From NCBI GenBank assembly GCA_937949615.1, contig CALEDQ010000027.1, positions 186,001-250,000 of the forward strand: a stretch of 64,000 nucleotides of DNA. Direction: 5' to 3'. The stretch comes from an uncultured bacterium. Lineage in GTDB: Bacteria; Muiribacteriota; Ozemobacteria; Ozemobacterales; Ozemobacteraceae. A program made the position numbers and the translations under genes. Each line of letters starts with the position of its first letter. The stretch's first letter is position 1. The notes under the pieces were generated by a model. That model was not told the DNA's origin and ran no database searches. It saw nothing but the letters and a program-made list of their open reading frames with translations. Positions 1-8,669 of the stretch are shown one piece after another.

Positions 1-2189
1 TCTGCTTCGCCACTTTTTCCTTCAACCACGAGGATCTGCCCAAGAAGCTCGAAAGAGCGCGGGGCGCGGTCCCATTCAAGGTTTTTCAGCGCATGTCGAT
101 GGGCCTCGAGAACCTGCCTGCGGGCAAGCATGATTCTGGCCAGCTCATAATTCGAATTGAAAGCATTGGGAACCATGGCATCGAGTTTTTTTAGAACTTC
201 CTGGGTTTCTTCCGGGCGGTTCTGTTTTTCAAGACTTATTGCCAGACCGTAATAGGCTTTCAATGACTGCGGATTCGCGCGGATTGCTGTGGTAAAGGCA
301 GTCTGTGCGTCTATTGGTGAACTGTTAAGCAGGCTTTGCCCTTTCCAGAGATTGATCTGTTCCAGATGATGAGCGATCTGAAAATTGTAGGTGCAGAAGA
401 CAAACAGCGGCGGGAAAGCGAGAAAAAGCACTGCCAGCGGTCTGAACTTCCTTTTCCAGACAAGATTGCGCAGACAGCATGAGAAGTGCAGGCTGACTAT
501 CAGAACCATGAAGCCTGACAGAGGTATGATCGAGATGCTGTTGTTGAAAAGGCTGTAAAAAAAGAAGGTTATGATGGCGACCATGCTGCCGCGACTCAGC
601 AGCAGACCATTCTGATGGCTGCAGCCCGGGTCTGGCGAACAGATGGCGCTTAAAACCCCAAAGCCGGCGATAATTACCGGCAGAGAGTAAAAGAACAACG
701 GCGCTTCGAAAAAGCCGGCTTTGAAAGCAAGAAAAGATATCAGCAGAGCAATTGCTGAAGAATTCCATGGAAAGAAGGCGGCTGTCTCATTTATTGCGGC
801 TGTTGTGCCAGAAACTTTTACATCATCATGTTTCGGTTCTTCTGAGGCCTGGCCTGTGCCTGTTTCAGCAGATGCTGCCGCATCTTGGCTTGCTGTGGTT
901 TCGCTGCCCGGAGTGCTTGCTGCTGGTTTATCCAGGCAAGGTTCTGCTGCAGCCGGCGGCGAAATGATTGTCTCGGCTGAAGTCTCTTTCGCTGTGGCCG
1001 GAGCTGCAATAATTCCGGCAGCTGCAGGCACCAACGCCGGTTCTGGAGTTGCCTGGCCCGGCTCTTCTGCAACTTTTAAATTGAGACCCTTTGAACGTCG
1101 CCAGACATAACAGCCAAAAATAACAGCGAAAATGGTGCATGCGCCCCAAAGGCCGATAAAGCCTGTTTCTGCCAGTATGCTGATGGTGGCTGAATGTGGA
1201 TCGTCATTGAAAGATTTGATTCCGATAAGCGAACCCTGTGGAGGTCGCTGTGAAGGCATCAGATAAGATATGGCTCCGGGGCCAAGCCCGGTAACCGGGT
1301 GATCGAGAAAGATGGCGAACCCCATCTGCCAGAGTATCAATCGGGTTACCGCCGGCATGTAACGGTAAGGCATTTTGCTTATTGATTCCCAGGGGTATGA
1401 GGTCGTGGCGTAATATGCCATGCCGTAAAATATGGTTAAAATCAGGGCAAGAGTCAGGCCTGCCAGAAAGGCTGAACGTCGCATCAGCTTTCCGGGGCGT
1501 ATTTCCCAGAAACTGGTAAAATAAAGGCCGCCGGCGACCAGAAGAGTTAAAATGGCGCCAGCGCGGCCCGAAAAAATTATCGCAAAAATCTGAACCGCGA
1601 GAAATAAAGAAAAAACAATCCGGTCGGTGGGCTTGAGACCTGGTTCATTGAGCATTCCGAGAGTTACCATCGCCGAAACCATCAGGAAAGCAGTCAGAAA
1701 ATTTGGATTACTGAAGGTTCCGACCATCTGATAATCGGAGTTCCAGGCAAGAATATCGAGCCCGGCCGCCTGTAAAAGACTGTAAATAGCCATTGACGCG
1801 CCGCTTAAAGAGATCATGCCGGCAATGGCAAGATTGTCCTGGCTCCGGCGTGACATTCTGAGAAATGCGGTTAGTAACAACAGGGTGACCAGATACATCG
1901 AGCTGCGCAGACTGCTGAGAAAACCTGAGTTCAGAGTGGCAACCGTTATTGCCGAAAAAAACATGAAAAACCCGCCGAGAAAAACCATCTGGCCCTGGCG
2001 GGGTTTAAAAAAAAGCAGAAGAACTGCAGAAAGGCAGATGCTGATCGAACCGGCCGCAAAAATGGCCCATGAGCTGAAAAGAAACGGGTCTTCTGAACCG
2101 GTGGCAATCAACCACGGCTGTATTGCCAGAATCGCAGAAATAACGATCCCGGAAAGCCTTAAAAGGTTGTCTAAAGATCCTGGGAGCAT
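1..2189 (-). CDS. O-antigen ligase/Wzy-like membrane protein with C-terminal TPRs (3' truncated by window edge)
   Basis: The frame is open from an ATG at 2189 to the left edge (729 codons) and the stop lies outside the window. The N-terminal half is a string of hydrophobic helices. GTFSNPNFL near residue 156 matches the GTFxNPNFLA signature of the Wzy_C/O-antigen ligase family. A large loop near residues 300-340 carries GLGPG and a DPHSATISILAETG segment, corresponding to the family's HNxxLxxxxExG loop. After it comes an Ala/Pro/Thr/Glu-rich stretch of about 100 residues (about 365-465), then more membrane segments, and from about residue 625 TPR-like repeats (AYYGLAISLEKQNRPEETQ). Family members join glycan chains at the periplasmic face of the inner membrane. 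The real substrate could be a polysaccharide or a pilin-like protein. The start lies 5 bp from the stop of the DUF192 gene, so it is probably co-transcribed with ptsI. Confidence 0.75.
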   Translation of the reverse strand, partial: MLPGSLDNLLRLSGIVISAILAIQPWLIATGSEDPFLFSSWAIFAAGSISICLSAVLLLFFKPRQGQMVFLGGFFMFFSAITVATLNSGFLSSLRSSMYLVTLLLLTAFLRMSRRSQDNLAIAGMISLSGASMAIYSLLQAAGLDILAWNSDYQMVGTFSNPNFLTAFLMVSAMVTLGMLNEPGLKPTDRIVFSLFLAVQIFAIIFSGRAGAILTLLVAGGLYFTSFWEIRPGKLMRRSAFLAGLTLALILTIFYGMAYYATTSYPWESISKMPYRYMPAVTRLILWQMGFAIFLDHPVTGLGPGAISYLMPSQRPPQGSLIGIKSFNDDPHSATISILAETGFIGLWGACTIFAVIFGCYVWRRSKGLNLKVAEEPGQATPEPALVPAAAGIIAAPATAKETSAETIISPPAAAEPCLDKPAASTPGSETTASQDAAASAETGTGQASEEPKHDDVKVSGTTAAINETAAFFPWNSSAIALLISFLAFKAGFFEAPLFFYSLPVIIAGFGVLSAICSPDPGCSHQNGLLLSRGSMVAIITFFFYSLFNNSISIIPLSGFMVLIVSLHFSCCLRNLVWKRKFRPLAVLFLAFPPLFVFCTYNFQIAHHLEQINLWKGQSLLNSSPIDAQTAFTTAIRANPQSLKAYYGLAISLEKQNRPEETQEVLKKLDAMVPNAFNSNYELARIMLARRQVLEAHRHALKNLEWDRAPRSFELLGQILVVEGKSGEA

Positions 2190-2193
2190 TTGT

Positions 2194-2730
2194 TTAATCT
2201 GAATAAAGCAGGGTTATCGGGATTTCGAGTCTGTCGCCTTTTTTCAGGCCAAGTTTTTTGATCATTCCGGCATTCAGTTCGAGAGCATACTGGGCTGGTT
2301 CGATTGCTCGGTAGTGGGGCAGGCTGGCTTCAGATTTGCCATATCCTGGTTCCATGCCTTCGATCCATTCAGTAATCTCAAGATTGTCAGAAAAAAATAC
2401 CAGATCGAGCGGAATCATGGTGTTTTTCATCCAGAACGACATCAGGCGCGGAGCCGAATAGATGAACAACATGCCCCGGTTCTCTTCGAGCTTTTCATAA
2501 AACATCAGGCCCATGGCCTTTTCATCGAAAGTGCGGGCCAGCATGATATTCAGGTCGTGGCCGGCCAGACTGGCGCTTGTTTCAGGCAGAACCTGAAAAT
2601 TGCCCTGTTTGACTGAAACCGGCGACCATGGCTGGGCTGCTGGAGTGCTGCTGCCTGAATCTGCCTGACAGGCCTGGCAGAAAAGGCTTAGCAGAAGCAA
2701 TGCCATGATGAAAGCTGGGCGCTTATTCAC
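2194..2730 (-). CDS. Exported DUF192 family protein
   Basis: Residues from about 60 carry the DUF192 core: AMGLMFYEKLEENRGMLFIY followed by FWMKNTMIPLDLVFF, the conserved region of this small beta-fold family of unknown biochemical role. The N-terminus is a signal peptide (FIMALLLLSLFCQACQA), so the protein is exported, possibly as a lipoprotein, although no clean lipobox is present. I chose the GTG at 2730 because it overlaps the ptsI stop as GTGA, the usual coupling arrangement. A longer reading from an ATG at 2760 would overlap ptsI by 34 bp and put polar residues ahead of the signal. It lies between ptsI and the O-antigen ligase-like gene, in one transcription unit. Confidence 0.82.
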   Translation of the reverse strand: MNKRPAFIMALLLLSLFCQACQADSGSSTPAAQPWSPVSVKQGNFQVLPETSASLAGHDLNIMLARTFDEKAMGLMFYEKLEENRGMLFIYSAPRLMSFWMKNTMIPLDLVFFSDNLEITEWIEGMEPGYGKSEASLPHYRAIEPAQYALELNAGMIKKLGLKKGDRLEIPITLLYSD

Positions 2731-4472
2731 TGTATACCAAGCTTGTGGTTGATTTTGCAAAGCGCCTGCTCAATCTCGTCGGCGGTGTCGAGGTTCAGGA
2801 CCGGGGCAATCAGACGTTCAGCTTCTGCGGATGAAACATTTCTGATAACCTGTTTGACAGCCGGGATCAGAACGGCGTTCATTGAAAGTTCGCGCAGACC
2901 AAGGCCAAGAAGCAGTATGGTGTAGCGGATATCGCCGGCCATTTCACCGCAGAGACTGACAGAAACATTGTTCTGCTGACCAACCTTGACTACCTGGCTT
3001 ATCAGTTTGATTACCGCAGGGTTTGCCGGTTGATAAAGGTGAGAGACCTTGGAATTGGTACGGTCTACCGCCAGCGTATACTGAACCAGATCATTGCTGC
3101 CAATCGAGAAAAAATCTACCTCACGGGCAAATTTGTCGGCGAGAAGGGCAACGGAAGGTATTTCGACCATGATGCCGATCCGCATGTTTTCGGGGGCAGC
3201 ATAGCCATTTTTAATGAGATCTTCGTGCTGCCGGTTCAGCAGTGCTTTTATTTTTCGCAATTCTTCGATATTTGAAATCATCGGAAAAAGGATGCTGACC
3301 TGCCCGGGTCGTGCCTGAGCCGCTGCCCGCAGAATTGCCCGCAGCTGCGTCGAAAAAACCTCTTCACAGTCGAGAGACATGCGAACTGCCCGCCAGCCAA
3401 GTTCTGGGTTGCGTTCAAGAGAGTTGCCCATCAGATGCGAGATTTTGTCGCCGCCAATATCAATCGTTCTGATGACCAGGCTTGCATCACCAAGTTTGCT
3501 GACGACCCCCGAATATGCTTCGAACAGCTCATTTTCGGTCGGGAATGTGCGTCTGGTCAGGTAGGCAAATTCTGTTCGATACAGGCCGACTCCTGAAGCG
3601 CGATTGGCAATGACCGCGTCGATATCGGCGGTCTGCCCGATATTGGCTTTCAATGCAACGGTGACGCCGTCAATTGTTACTGAAGGCTCGGCGAGAATTT
3701 CAAGGATCCGGCGCTGTCTTTCACGATAATGTTCGAGCTCCCGGGTGTAATGCTTTTTCTGGGGTTCATCAGGGTTGATAATTACCTGACCGCTGCCACT
3801 GTCGATAATTGCAAAATTACCGTTGTGAACCTTCTTCATCAGGTCTTTGACCTGGATCAGGGCAGGAATGCCCAGTGAACGGGCAAGAATCGATGCGTGT
3901 GAAGTCGGCGTGCCTTCTTCGATGACAATGCCGTTTATTCGCGAAGGGTTGAAGCTGACGATTTCTGACGGTGTCAAATCTTCAGCGGCAATAATAATGC
4001 CTTCTGAAATCTCATCGATATTTTTTGCCCGGTTTTTGCGGCGCTGGCAGTTTTTAAGGATGCGTTTGCCGACATCCATGATGTCGATTGCTTTGCCCTG
4101 AAACTGCGGGTCAGGCAGATTGCGGAAAAAATTGCTGTAATCTTTGATAACCGCACTGATAACCGATTGAACGTCGCGCATCTGTTCGCGAATGCGTTTT
4201 GATACTTCTTTTTGCAGATCAGGATCATCGATAAGGGTCATGTGAGCCTGAAAAATATTTGAAATTTCGAGGCTGCTCTTGATCTGAGGCAGCTCCAGCA
4301 GCTGGTTTATCTCGGTCCTTGAGGTTTCAAGCGCGGAGCGGAATCGTTCGATTTCGCCTTCAACTTCATTCTGGGCAATTGTACTGCCTTCAATATTCTC
4401 AAGCTGTACATGCCTGAGACAATATATCTGCCCGAGGGCGAAACCCGGGGAAATTGCCAGCCCTTTCAACAT
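2727..4472 (-). CDS. ptsI: Phosphoenolpyruvate-protein phosphotransferase (PTS enzyme I)
   Basis: At 581 residues this is normal length for enzyme I, which autophosphorylates from PEP and passes the phosphate to HPr. The swivelling phosphohistidine domain shows GTPTSHASILARSLGIPA with the active His at 192. The PEP-binding barrel has VGLYRTEFAYL, GSNDLVQYTLAVDR and the catalytic Cys in SLCGEMAGD near residue 500. The N-terminal helical domain (about 25-145) is the HPr-binding part. No HPr, EIIA or sugar EII genes are present here, so the PTS may be regulatory or its partners may lie elsewhere. It is divergent from surE and heads the unit running to the left edge. PEP synthase and PPDK are ruled out by length and domain order. 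Confidence 0.95.
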   Translation of the reverse strand: MLKGLAISPGFALGQIYCLRHVQLENIEGSTIAQNEVEGEIERFRSALETSRTEINQLLELPQIKSSLEISNIFQAHMTLIDDPDLQKEVSKRIREQMRDVQSVISAVIKDYSNFFRNLPDPQFQGKAIDIMDVGKRILKNCQRRKNRAKNIDEISEGIIIAAEDLTPSEIVSFNPSRINGIVIEEGTPTSHASILARSLGIPALIQVKDLMKKVHNGNFAIIDSGSGQVIINPDEPQKKHYTRELEHYRERQRRILEILAEPSVTIDGVTVALKANIGQTADIDAVIANRASGVGLYRTEFAYLTRRTFPTENELFEAYSGVVSKLGDASLVIRTIDIGGDKISHLMGNSLERNPELGWRAVRMSLDCEEVFSTQLRAILRAAAQARPGQVSILFPMISNIEELRKIKALLNRQHEDLIKNGYAAPENMRIGIMVEIPSVALLADKFAREVDFFSIGSNDLVQYTLAVDRTNSKVSHLYQPANPAVIKLISQVVKVGQQNNVSVSLCGEMAGDIRYTILLLGLGLRELSMNAVLIPAVKQVIRNVSSAEAERLIAPVLNLDTADEIEQALCKINHKLGIQ

Positions 4473-4481
4473 GAAAAACCC

Positions 4482-4510
4482 TTGAAAACAAAGTTAGAAC
4501 ATCTTATCAT
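4482..4510 (+). promoter_or_regulatory. Sigma70-type promoter for surE-birA
   Basis: TTGAAA (4482-4487), a 17-nt spacer and TATCAT (4505-4510) each match the consensus at 5 of 6 positions. The predicted start is near 4517, leaving a leader of about 67 nt that ends in a strong GGAGG ahead of the surE ATG. A short inverted repeat (ACTTGC/GCAAGT, 4512-4531) follows the -10 box. Confidence 0.6.
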
Positions 4511-4583
4511 GACTTGCATGCAGCCGCAAGTTATTTAGTTATCACCCCCTGATTTGCAGCATGTTTGAACCGGTGGAGGTACC

Positions 4584-5342
4584 ATGTATATTTTGCTTTG
4601 TAACGATGATGGCATTAACGCACCCGGAATTGTGGCTTTGGCTGATGCTCTTGGCAAGCTCGGTCAGGTAACCGTAGTCGCTCCCGACATTGAAAGAAGC
4701 GCCGCCAGCAATTCTCTGACCCTCTCGCAGCCATTGCGGGTCAGGGAAGTTAGTTTCCCTGTCAAAGTTGAAAAGGCTTTCGCAGTGTCAGGTACCCCTG
4801 CCGACTGCGCCAAAATCGCCCTCGCCAACCTTCTCGAAACCAGGCCGGATGTGGTGGTTTCCGGTATTAACCGTGGCCCGAACATGTGCGTCGACATTTT
4901 CTATTCCGGCACAGTGGCTGCAGCCTTTGAGGGGGCATTCAAAGGCCTGCCATCGTTCGCGGTTTCGCTCGATTCGTATCATTCAAATGCCGATTATTCG
5001 ATTGCGGCAAAATGGGGAGCAGAATGCGTCAGGCGCCTGATGGCAGCGCAGGTTCAGGGGGGGCGGGTTTTTAATGTCAACGTTCCCGATCTGCCTGATG
5101 AAAATATAAAAGGCATCAAGATCACCCGTGCCGGAAAAGTAGATTACCGCGAGGCCTACGACCACCGTCGTGACCCGAATGGCAAATCTTATTACTGGAT
5201 ACAGGGCTGGCCTGAAATTGTCGATAACAGCCCTGAATGCGACGTTGTTGCCGTGAAAAACGGATTTGTCTCGTTAACCCCTCTGCAGCCCGAATTGACT
5301 GATTTCTCAGCCATGGAAGGACTGGTCGGTATCGTAAAATGA
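4584..5342 (+). CDS. surE: 5'/3'-nucleotidase SurE
   Basis: The 252-residue product is typical of SurE, a metal-dependent nucleoside monophosphate phosphatase of the cytoplasm. The N-terminal CNDDG supplies the metal-binding Asp8 and Asp9. Ser39 (ERSAASNS) and Asn96 (SGINRGPN) complete the site, and SGTPADCAK and FYSGTVAAAFEGA are further family blocks. The ATG sits 6 nt after GGTGGAGG, an excellent ribosome binding site. birA begins 3 nt after the stop, so the two are translated from one message. No regulation is visible other than the promoter at 4482. Confidence 0.95.
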   Translation: MYILLCNDDGINAPGIVALADALGKLGQVTVVAPDIERSAASNSLTLSQPLRVREVSFPVKVEKAFAVSGTPADCAKIALANLLETRPDVVVSGINRGPNMCVDIFYSGTVAAAFEGAFKGLPSFAVSLDSYHSNADYSIAAKWGAECVRRLMAAQVQGGRVFNVNVPDLPDENIKGIKITRAGKVDYREAYDHRRDPNGKSYYWIQGWPEIVDNSPECDVVAVKNGFVSLTPLQPELTDFSAMEGLVGIVK

Positions 5343-5345
5343 TCG

Positions 5346-6161
5346 ATGCTTTTTTCTGAAGCCCAGATAGCTGCTTTGCGGCTGCAATTCAGACAGATCC
5401 CGTTTTTTTCGCAGCATGAACTTGTCTGGTTGCGTGAAACCGGTTCTACCAGCGACGATCTGAAGCGCGACTGGTCTCTGCCTGTATTGCCGGTAAAGCT
5501 GGAGATAGCCGAATCGCAGACGGCGGGCCGGGGGCAATTCGAACGGGTCTGGAAAAGCAGCACCGACCAGTGTCTGATGTTTTCGTTTTCGTTCGAATCC
5601 GCAGCACCCGCTTTCCCTGTTTCACTCAGCGCCGGAATCGCACTCTGCTCTGCAATAAAAAAAATGTCTGCAAAAGCTCCGGCAGGTTTGTGGTTAAAGT
5701 GGCCGAATGATGTTTTTTACGCCCGGCGTAAACTTGCCGGCATACTGGTCGAAGCCTCGGCTTTTGCCGATCATATGCGTTTTGTGGTCGGTATTGGGGT
5801 TAACCTCAGGCCTCTGGGCGGAGCCGGGATCGTTTCGGCCGGCCTTGAAGAAATCACTGCCACCGCTTCGCCGGCAGAAATTCTGGGCGCATTCTGTCAG
5901 GAATGGGATCGCCTTTTTTCTCTCGCTGCTGACGATCTTGCCGCTCTCTGGGCCGGGTATGCAGCAGAATTCTGGAATGCCGATTTTCTTTTAACCGGCC
6001 CGGATGGTTATGAATGCCGAGTTCGCCCTTTGGGTATTGATGCTTCCGGCGCTTTGTCTGTGGTCGAAAAAAACGGAACCCGGAGACGGGTTGTCTCCGG
6101 GTCGCTTAAGCCTTTGTTCGATGGTTTATTTGACGGGAATGCCGACCTTGTAGGTGAATGA
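5346..6161 (+). CDS. birA: Biotin--[acetyl-CoA-carboxylase] ligase, catalytic-type
   Basis: This enzyme activates biotin as biotinyl-AMP and attaches it to the BCCP lysine. Residues 55-65 carry the adenylate-binding loop AESQTAGRGQ (Gln replaces the usual last Arg). GLWLKWPNDV near residue 120 holds the catalytic Lys, followed by KLAGILVEA and VVGIGVNL. There is no N-terminal winged helix, so it is the monofunctional class without repressor activity (271 residues). The C-terminal small beta domain is present. The last 36 bp overlap, on the opposite strand, the 3' end of the large low-complexity gene. It lies directly after surE in the same unit. Confidence 0.92.
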   Translation: MLFSEAQIAALRLQFRQIPFFSQHELVWLRETGSTSDDLKRDWSLPVLPVKLEIAESQTAGRGQFERVWKSSTDQCLMFSFSFESAAPAFPVSLSAGIALCSAIKKMSAKAPAGLWLKWPNDVFYARRKLAGILVEASAFADHMRFVVGIGVNLRPLGGAGIVSAGLEEITATASPAEILGAFCQEWDRLFSLAADDLAALWAGYAAEFWNADFLLTGPDGYECRVRPLGIDASGALSVVEKNGTRRRVVSGSLKPLFDGLFDGNADLVGE

Positions 6162-8399
6162 GCGTTTGCTGGTTTTGCCGGAAACTTCAATATAGGCGCT
6201 CTCGGTCGGGCTCTTGAATACATAGGCGAACGATTCACCCATGCGTTTAAGATTTCCCTTGATTTCCTGGGCGCCATCGGAGAGCTTGATCTGAATGCTT
6301 TCGGGGTTGACGTCGTTGCCCATGTTCAATGAGAAAACGACCTCGCCGCCAGCTTTGATGGCCGAAGAAGTCTGAGTGTTGCCATCGATGAAATCAAAGC
6401 TCTGGTAGACCTTCTGCGCTTCTGCGCGCAGAGAAATGGCGAGCAGAAAAGGGTCTTCTTCTTCGTTTTTCTTTTCTGTTGCGGAAGTGCCGGATTTGTT
6501 GCCGGCAACATTCTGGCCCTGACTTTTTACGGCCTGACTATCACCAGAGGCATTTGCGGCATTTTCGTTATTTTTAGAATTGCCGGAATTTTCTGATTCT
6601 GAGCCCTCGTCTGTACCGGTTTCATTTGCACTCTCATCAGAAGTTCCTGACAGGTTTTCGGAATCCTGGTTGTGGGCTTCTGAGTCTGTGCCGGTGTAGC
6701 CTGTGTCAGAGTCTGCTGCCTTGCTGCCGCTATCTGAGCCGCTGTTTCCGGTGGAGTCTGAAGCTTCTTCGCTGCCCGCAGTCGCCTGACTGTCGCCGCT
6801 GCTCTGAACTGCCGTTTCGCCATTTTCACTGTTGCCTGTCATATCGCCGGCATTGTTGCCCTGGGCTGAATCAGCAACCGCGCTTTCGCCGGAGTCACTG
6901 CTGCCCGTTGCGCCGCTGGCGCCTGAATATGCCTGTCCGCCTGCGCTTTCGTTGCCGGCTGATGCCGCTTCACTGCCAGAAGAAGCGGCAGATTCTGTCG
7001 AGCCTGCGGCAGATTCTGTCGAACCTGCTGCTGATGAGTTGTCTGAACTGCTGCCGGCGGCTGCGACTCCGGCTCCGGCTTTGACCGGATCAGAATAAAG
7101 ATCGGAAAGGTCTACGGCCTGTGGTTTGCCGAAGCTTGAGTGGTTGACGCTTTCGTTACCGCCCGAAGAAGAGGTGTCAGACGATGACATGTTGCCGGCG
7201 CCGCTGCCGCTTTTGTTGCCACGCTGATTATCGATGGTGCGGCTTTCGAAATCGACTTTGCCGACGGGAATCGCAACCTGAAGGATCTTTTTCTGCTGCC
7301 CGCCGGGGGTTTTGCGGTTGTTGACATAAACGCTGGCAGAATACTGGTCATCAGAAGGTACGCGGAACATGTGGCGATAGTTTTTCAGTTTTGCAGCACT
7401 TACCGGTGCGCTGTCGCCCTGGTCGTCGGTCACTACCATCGAAACGTCTTCCGGGTTTACGTCTTCGCCAACTTCAACGGCAATTTTAATGCGTGTATCT
7501 TCAGGAATTTTGAACTTGTCGAGTCGATAGTTTGCGGTTGTCTCGGAGCTGGCATTGCTGGCAAAAACTTCTTCAGAAAAATCAGTTGGGTGCTGAATTA
7601 CCATTCTGATCGAGGGCGGCGGCAGTTTGACCGGCGCCGGATCTACCCCGGTAAGGGGCTTGGCTGGTTCTTCGGGAGCTGCCGGTTTGGTGGCGGTGGT
7701 TGTCGGTGCGGCTGTCGGCTTGCTGTCGGTTGAAGCCGGGGTGGTGTTTGCGGGGCTCGTTGTTGCAGGATCGCTTTCTGGTGCAGCAGCTGTCGTTGTC
7801 GGTTCTGCTGGTTCTGCCGGAGGCGTAGAGACAACTTCAGAACCGCTGTCATCATCACTGGCGACGGGTTCTGGTTCGGCGGGAGCCGGCGGCGGTGCGG
7901 GAGCTTCTGCTTCTTTCTTTTTACCGGTGTTGAATTCTGCTTCGTTGTAAGAGTCAGAAAGAACATATTTCCCGTCTTTGAATTTGACGCTCCACTGATA
8001 GCCGGCAGCGCCCCCGGCGAAGCCCGTAGACGTCGGGCCGGCCTTGCTGACCATTTCGTCTTTCATCCGGTTGATGCTTGAATTAACGGCATTTTCGAGG
8101 GAATTACTGGCATCGGAATCTGAAGATTTCTGGCCGTCCTGGCGGGTGGTAATTTTGCTGATATCAGGCGAGGAAGAGTCGGCACCGAGGTCTTTCTGCT
8201 GTTTTTCCCACTGTTCATTCACATTCTTGATGTGTTCCTGCATCTTTTTCTGATATTCTTCGGCGCGTTTTTTGGCGGCGGCTTCGGCAGCCTCAAACGA
8301 ATCAAAGGTGATATCGGCGGCAAGCACTTTCTGGCCGCCAGCCTGAAACAGAATTGTCGTCAGCAGAAATGCCAACAGTGCAGCTTTATATATTCTCAT
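6126..8399 (-). CDS. Large exported low-complexity protein with two related beta domains
   Basis: This 757-residue protein has a clear signal peptide (MRIYKAALLAFLLTTILF...VLAA), then a charged coiled-coil stretch (EAAEAAAKKRAEEYQKKMQ) and a Pro/Ala/Thr/Glu linker. One beta-type domain lies at about 261-385, a Ser/Gly/Asn/Glu-rich linker of about 265 residues follows, and a second beta-type domain ends the protein (about 651-757). The two domains look related: both contain a GxDVNPExxxxxxxD turn and end in a short strand with AIPVGK or VGIPVK. I chose the ATG at 8399 rather than 8438 because GGGAGAAACCT stands just upstream and the signal peptide then begins at once. No family is recognised. 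The composition suggests a long flexible envelope or surface protein. Its 3' end overlaps birA convergently. Confidence 0.8.
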   Translation of the reverse strand: MRIYKAALLAFLLTTILFQAGGQKVLAADITFDSFEAAEAAAKKRAEEYQKKMQEHIKNVNEQWEKQQKDLGADSSSPDISKITTRQDGQKSSDSDASNSLENAVNSSINRMKDEMVSKAGPTSTGFAGGAAGYQWSVKFKDGKYVLSDSYNEAEFNTGKKKEAEAPAPPPAPAEPEPVASDDDSGSEVVSTPPAEPAEPTTTAAAPESDPATTSPANTTPASTDSKPTAAPTTTATKPAAPEEPAKPLTGVDPAPVKLPPPSIRMVIQHPTDFSEEVFASNASSETTANYRLDKFKIPEDTRIKIAVEVGEDVNPEDVSMVVTDDQGDSAPVSAAKLKNYRHMFRVPSDDQYSASVYVNNRKTPGGQQKKILQVAIPVGKVDFESRTIDNQRGNKSGSGAGNMSSSDTSSSGGNESVNHSSFGKPQAVDLSDLYSDPVKAGAGVAAAGSSSDNSSAAGSTESAAGSTESAASSGSEAASAGNESAGGQAYSGASGATGSSDSGESAVADSAQGNNAGDMTGNSENGETAVQSSGDSQATAGSEEASDSTGNSGSDSGSKAADSDTGYTGTDSEAHNQDSENLSGTSDESANETGTDEGSESENSGNSKNNENAANASGDSQAVKSQGQNVAGNKSGTSATEKKNEEEDPFLLAISLRAEAQKVYQSFDFIDGNTQTSSAIKAGGEVVFSLNMGNDVNPESIQIKLSDGAQEIKGNLKRMGESFAYVFKSPTESAYIEVSGKTSKRSFTYKVGIPVK

Positions 8400-8457
8400 A
8401 GGTTTCTCCCTCGAATTTTTCCCGGCAGATTTCAGCAATTCTTGAAGTATATATTAA

Positions 8458-8466
8458 ATTATACCA
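8458..8466 (-). promoter_or_regulatory. Extended -10 promoter for the low-complexity exported protein
   Basis: On the minus strand TGG precedes a perfect TATAAT (8463-8458). No good -35 lies 17 nt upstream, as is usual for extended -10 promoters. The predicted leader is about 50 nt. Confidence 0.5.
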
Positions 8467-8622
8467 TAACCTCGCCCAGACTTCCCTGAACGCTTTTCGG
8501 TCGCTCTGAGGCATTTTCAGCCTAAGGCCGAATGATGTTGCGTGTTTTTTTATGTACACCCTGCCCATATAATATAACGAATGATACTTGTGAAAAGTTT
8601 CATTCTTTTTTCGGATTTTATC

Positions 8623-8631
8623 TGTTATGAT
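8623..8631 (+). promoter_or_regulatory. Extended -10 promoter for the YvyF-like gene
   Basis: TGT followed by TATGAT (8626-8631), with a T-rich region where a -35 would lie. The start would fall near 8638, about 32 nt before the ATG at 8670. Confidence 0.4.
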
Positions 8632-8669
8632 ATTGTGCGAAGAAAAAATGAAAGAGATGGTTATGGAAA

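Noticed and set aside
325..768. 147-codon minus-strand frame at the left edge
   Set aside because: It is in a different frame from the open O-antigen ligase-like gene, which has continuous membrane helices and TPRs over the same DNA.
6500..7100. Repetitive DNA that could suggest a CRISPR or tandem array
   Set aside because: The repetition is codon-level low complexity of a Ser/Gly/Asn-rich linker, with no regular repeat-spacer spacing.
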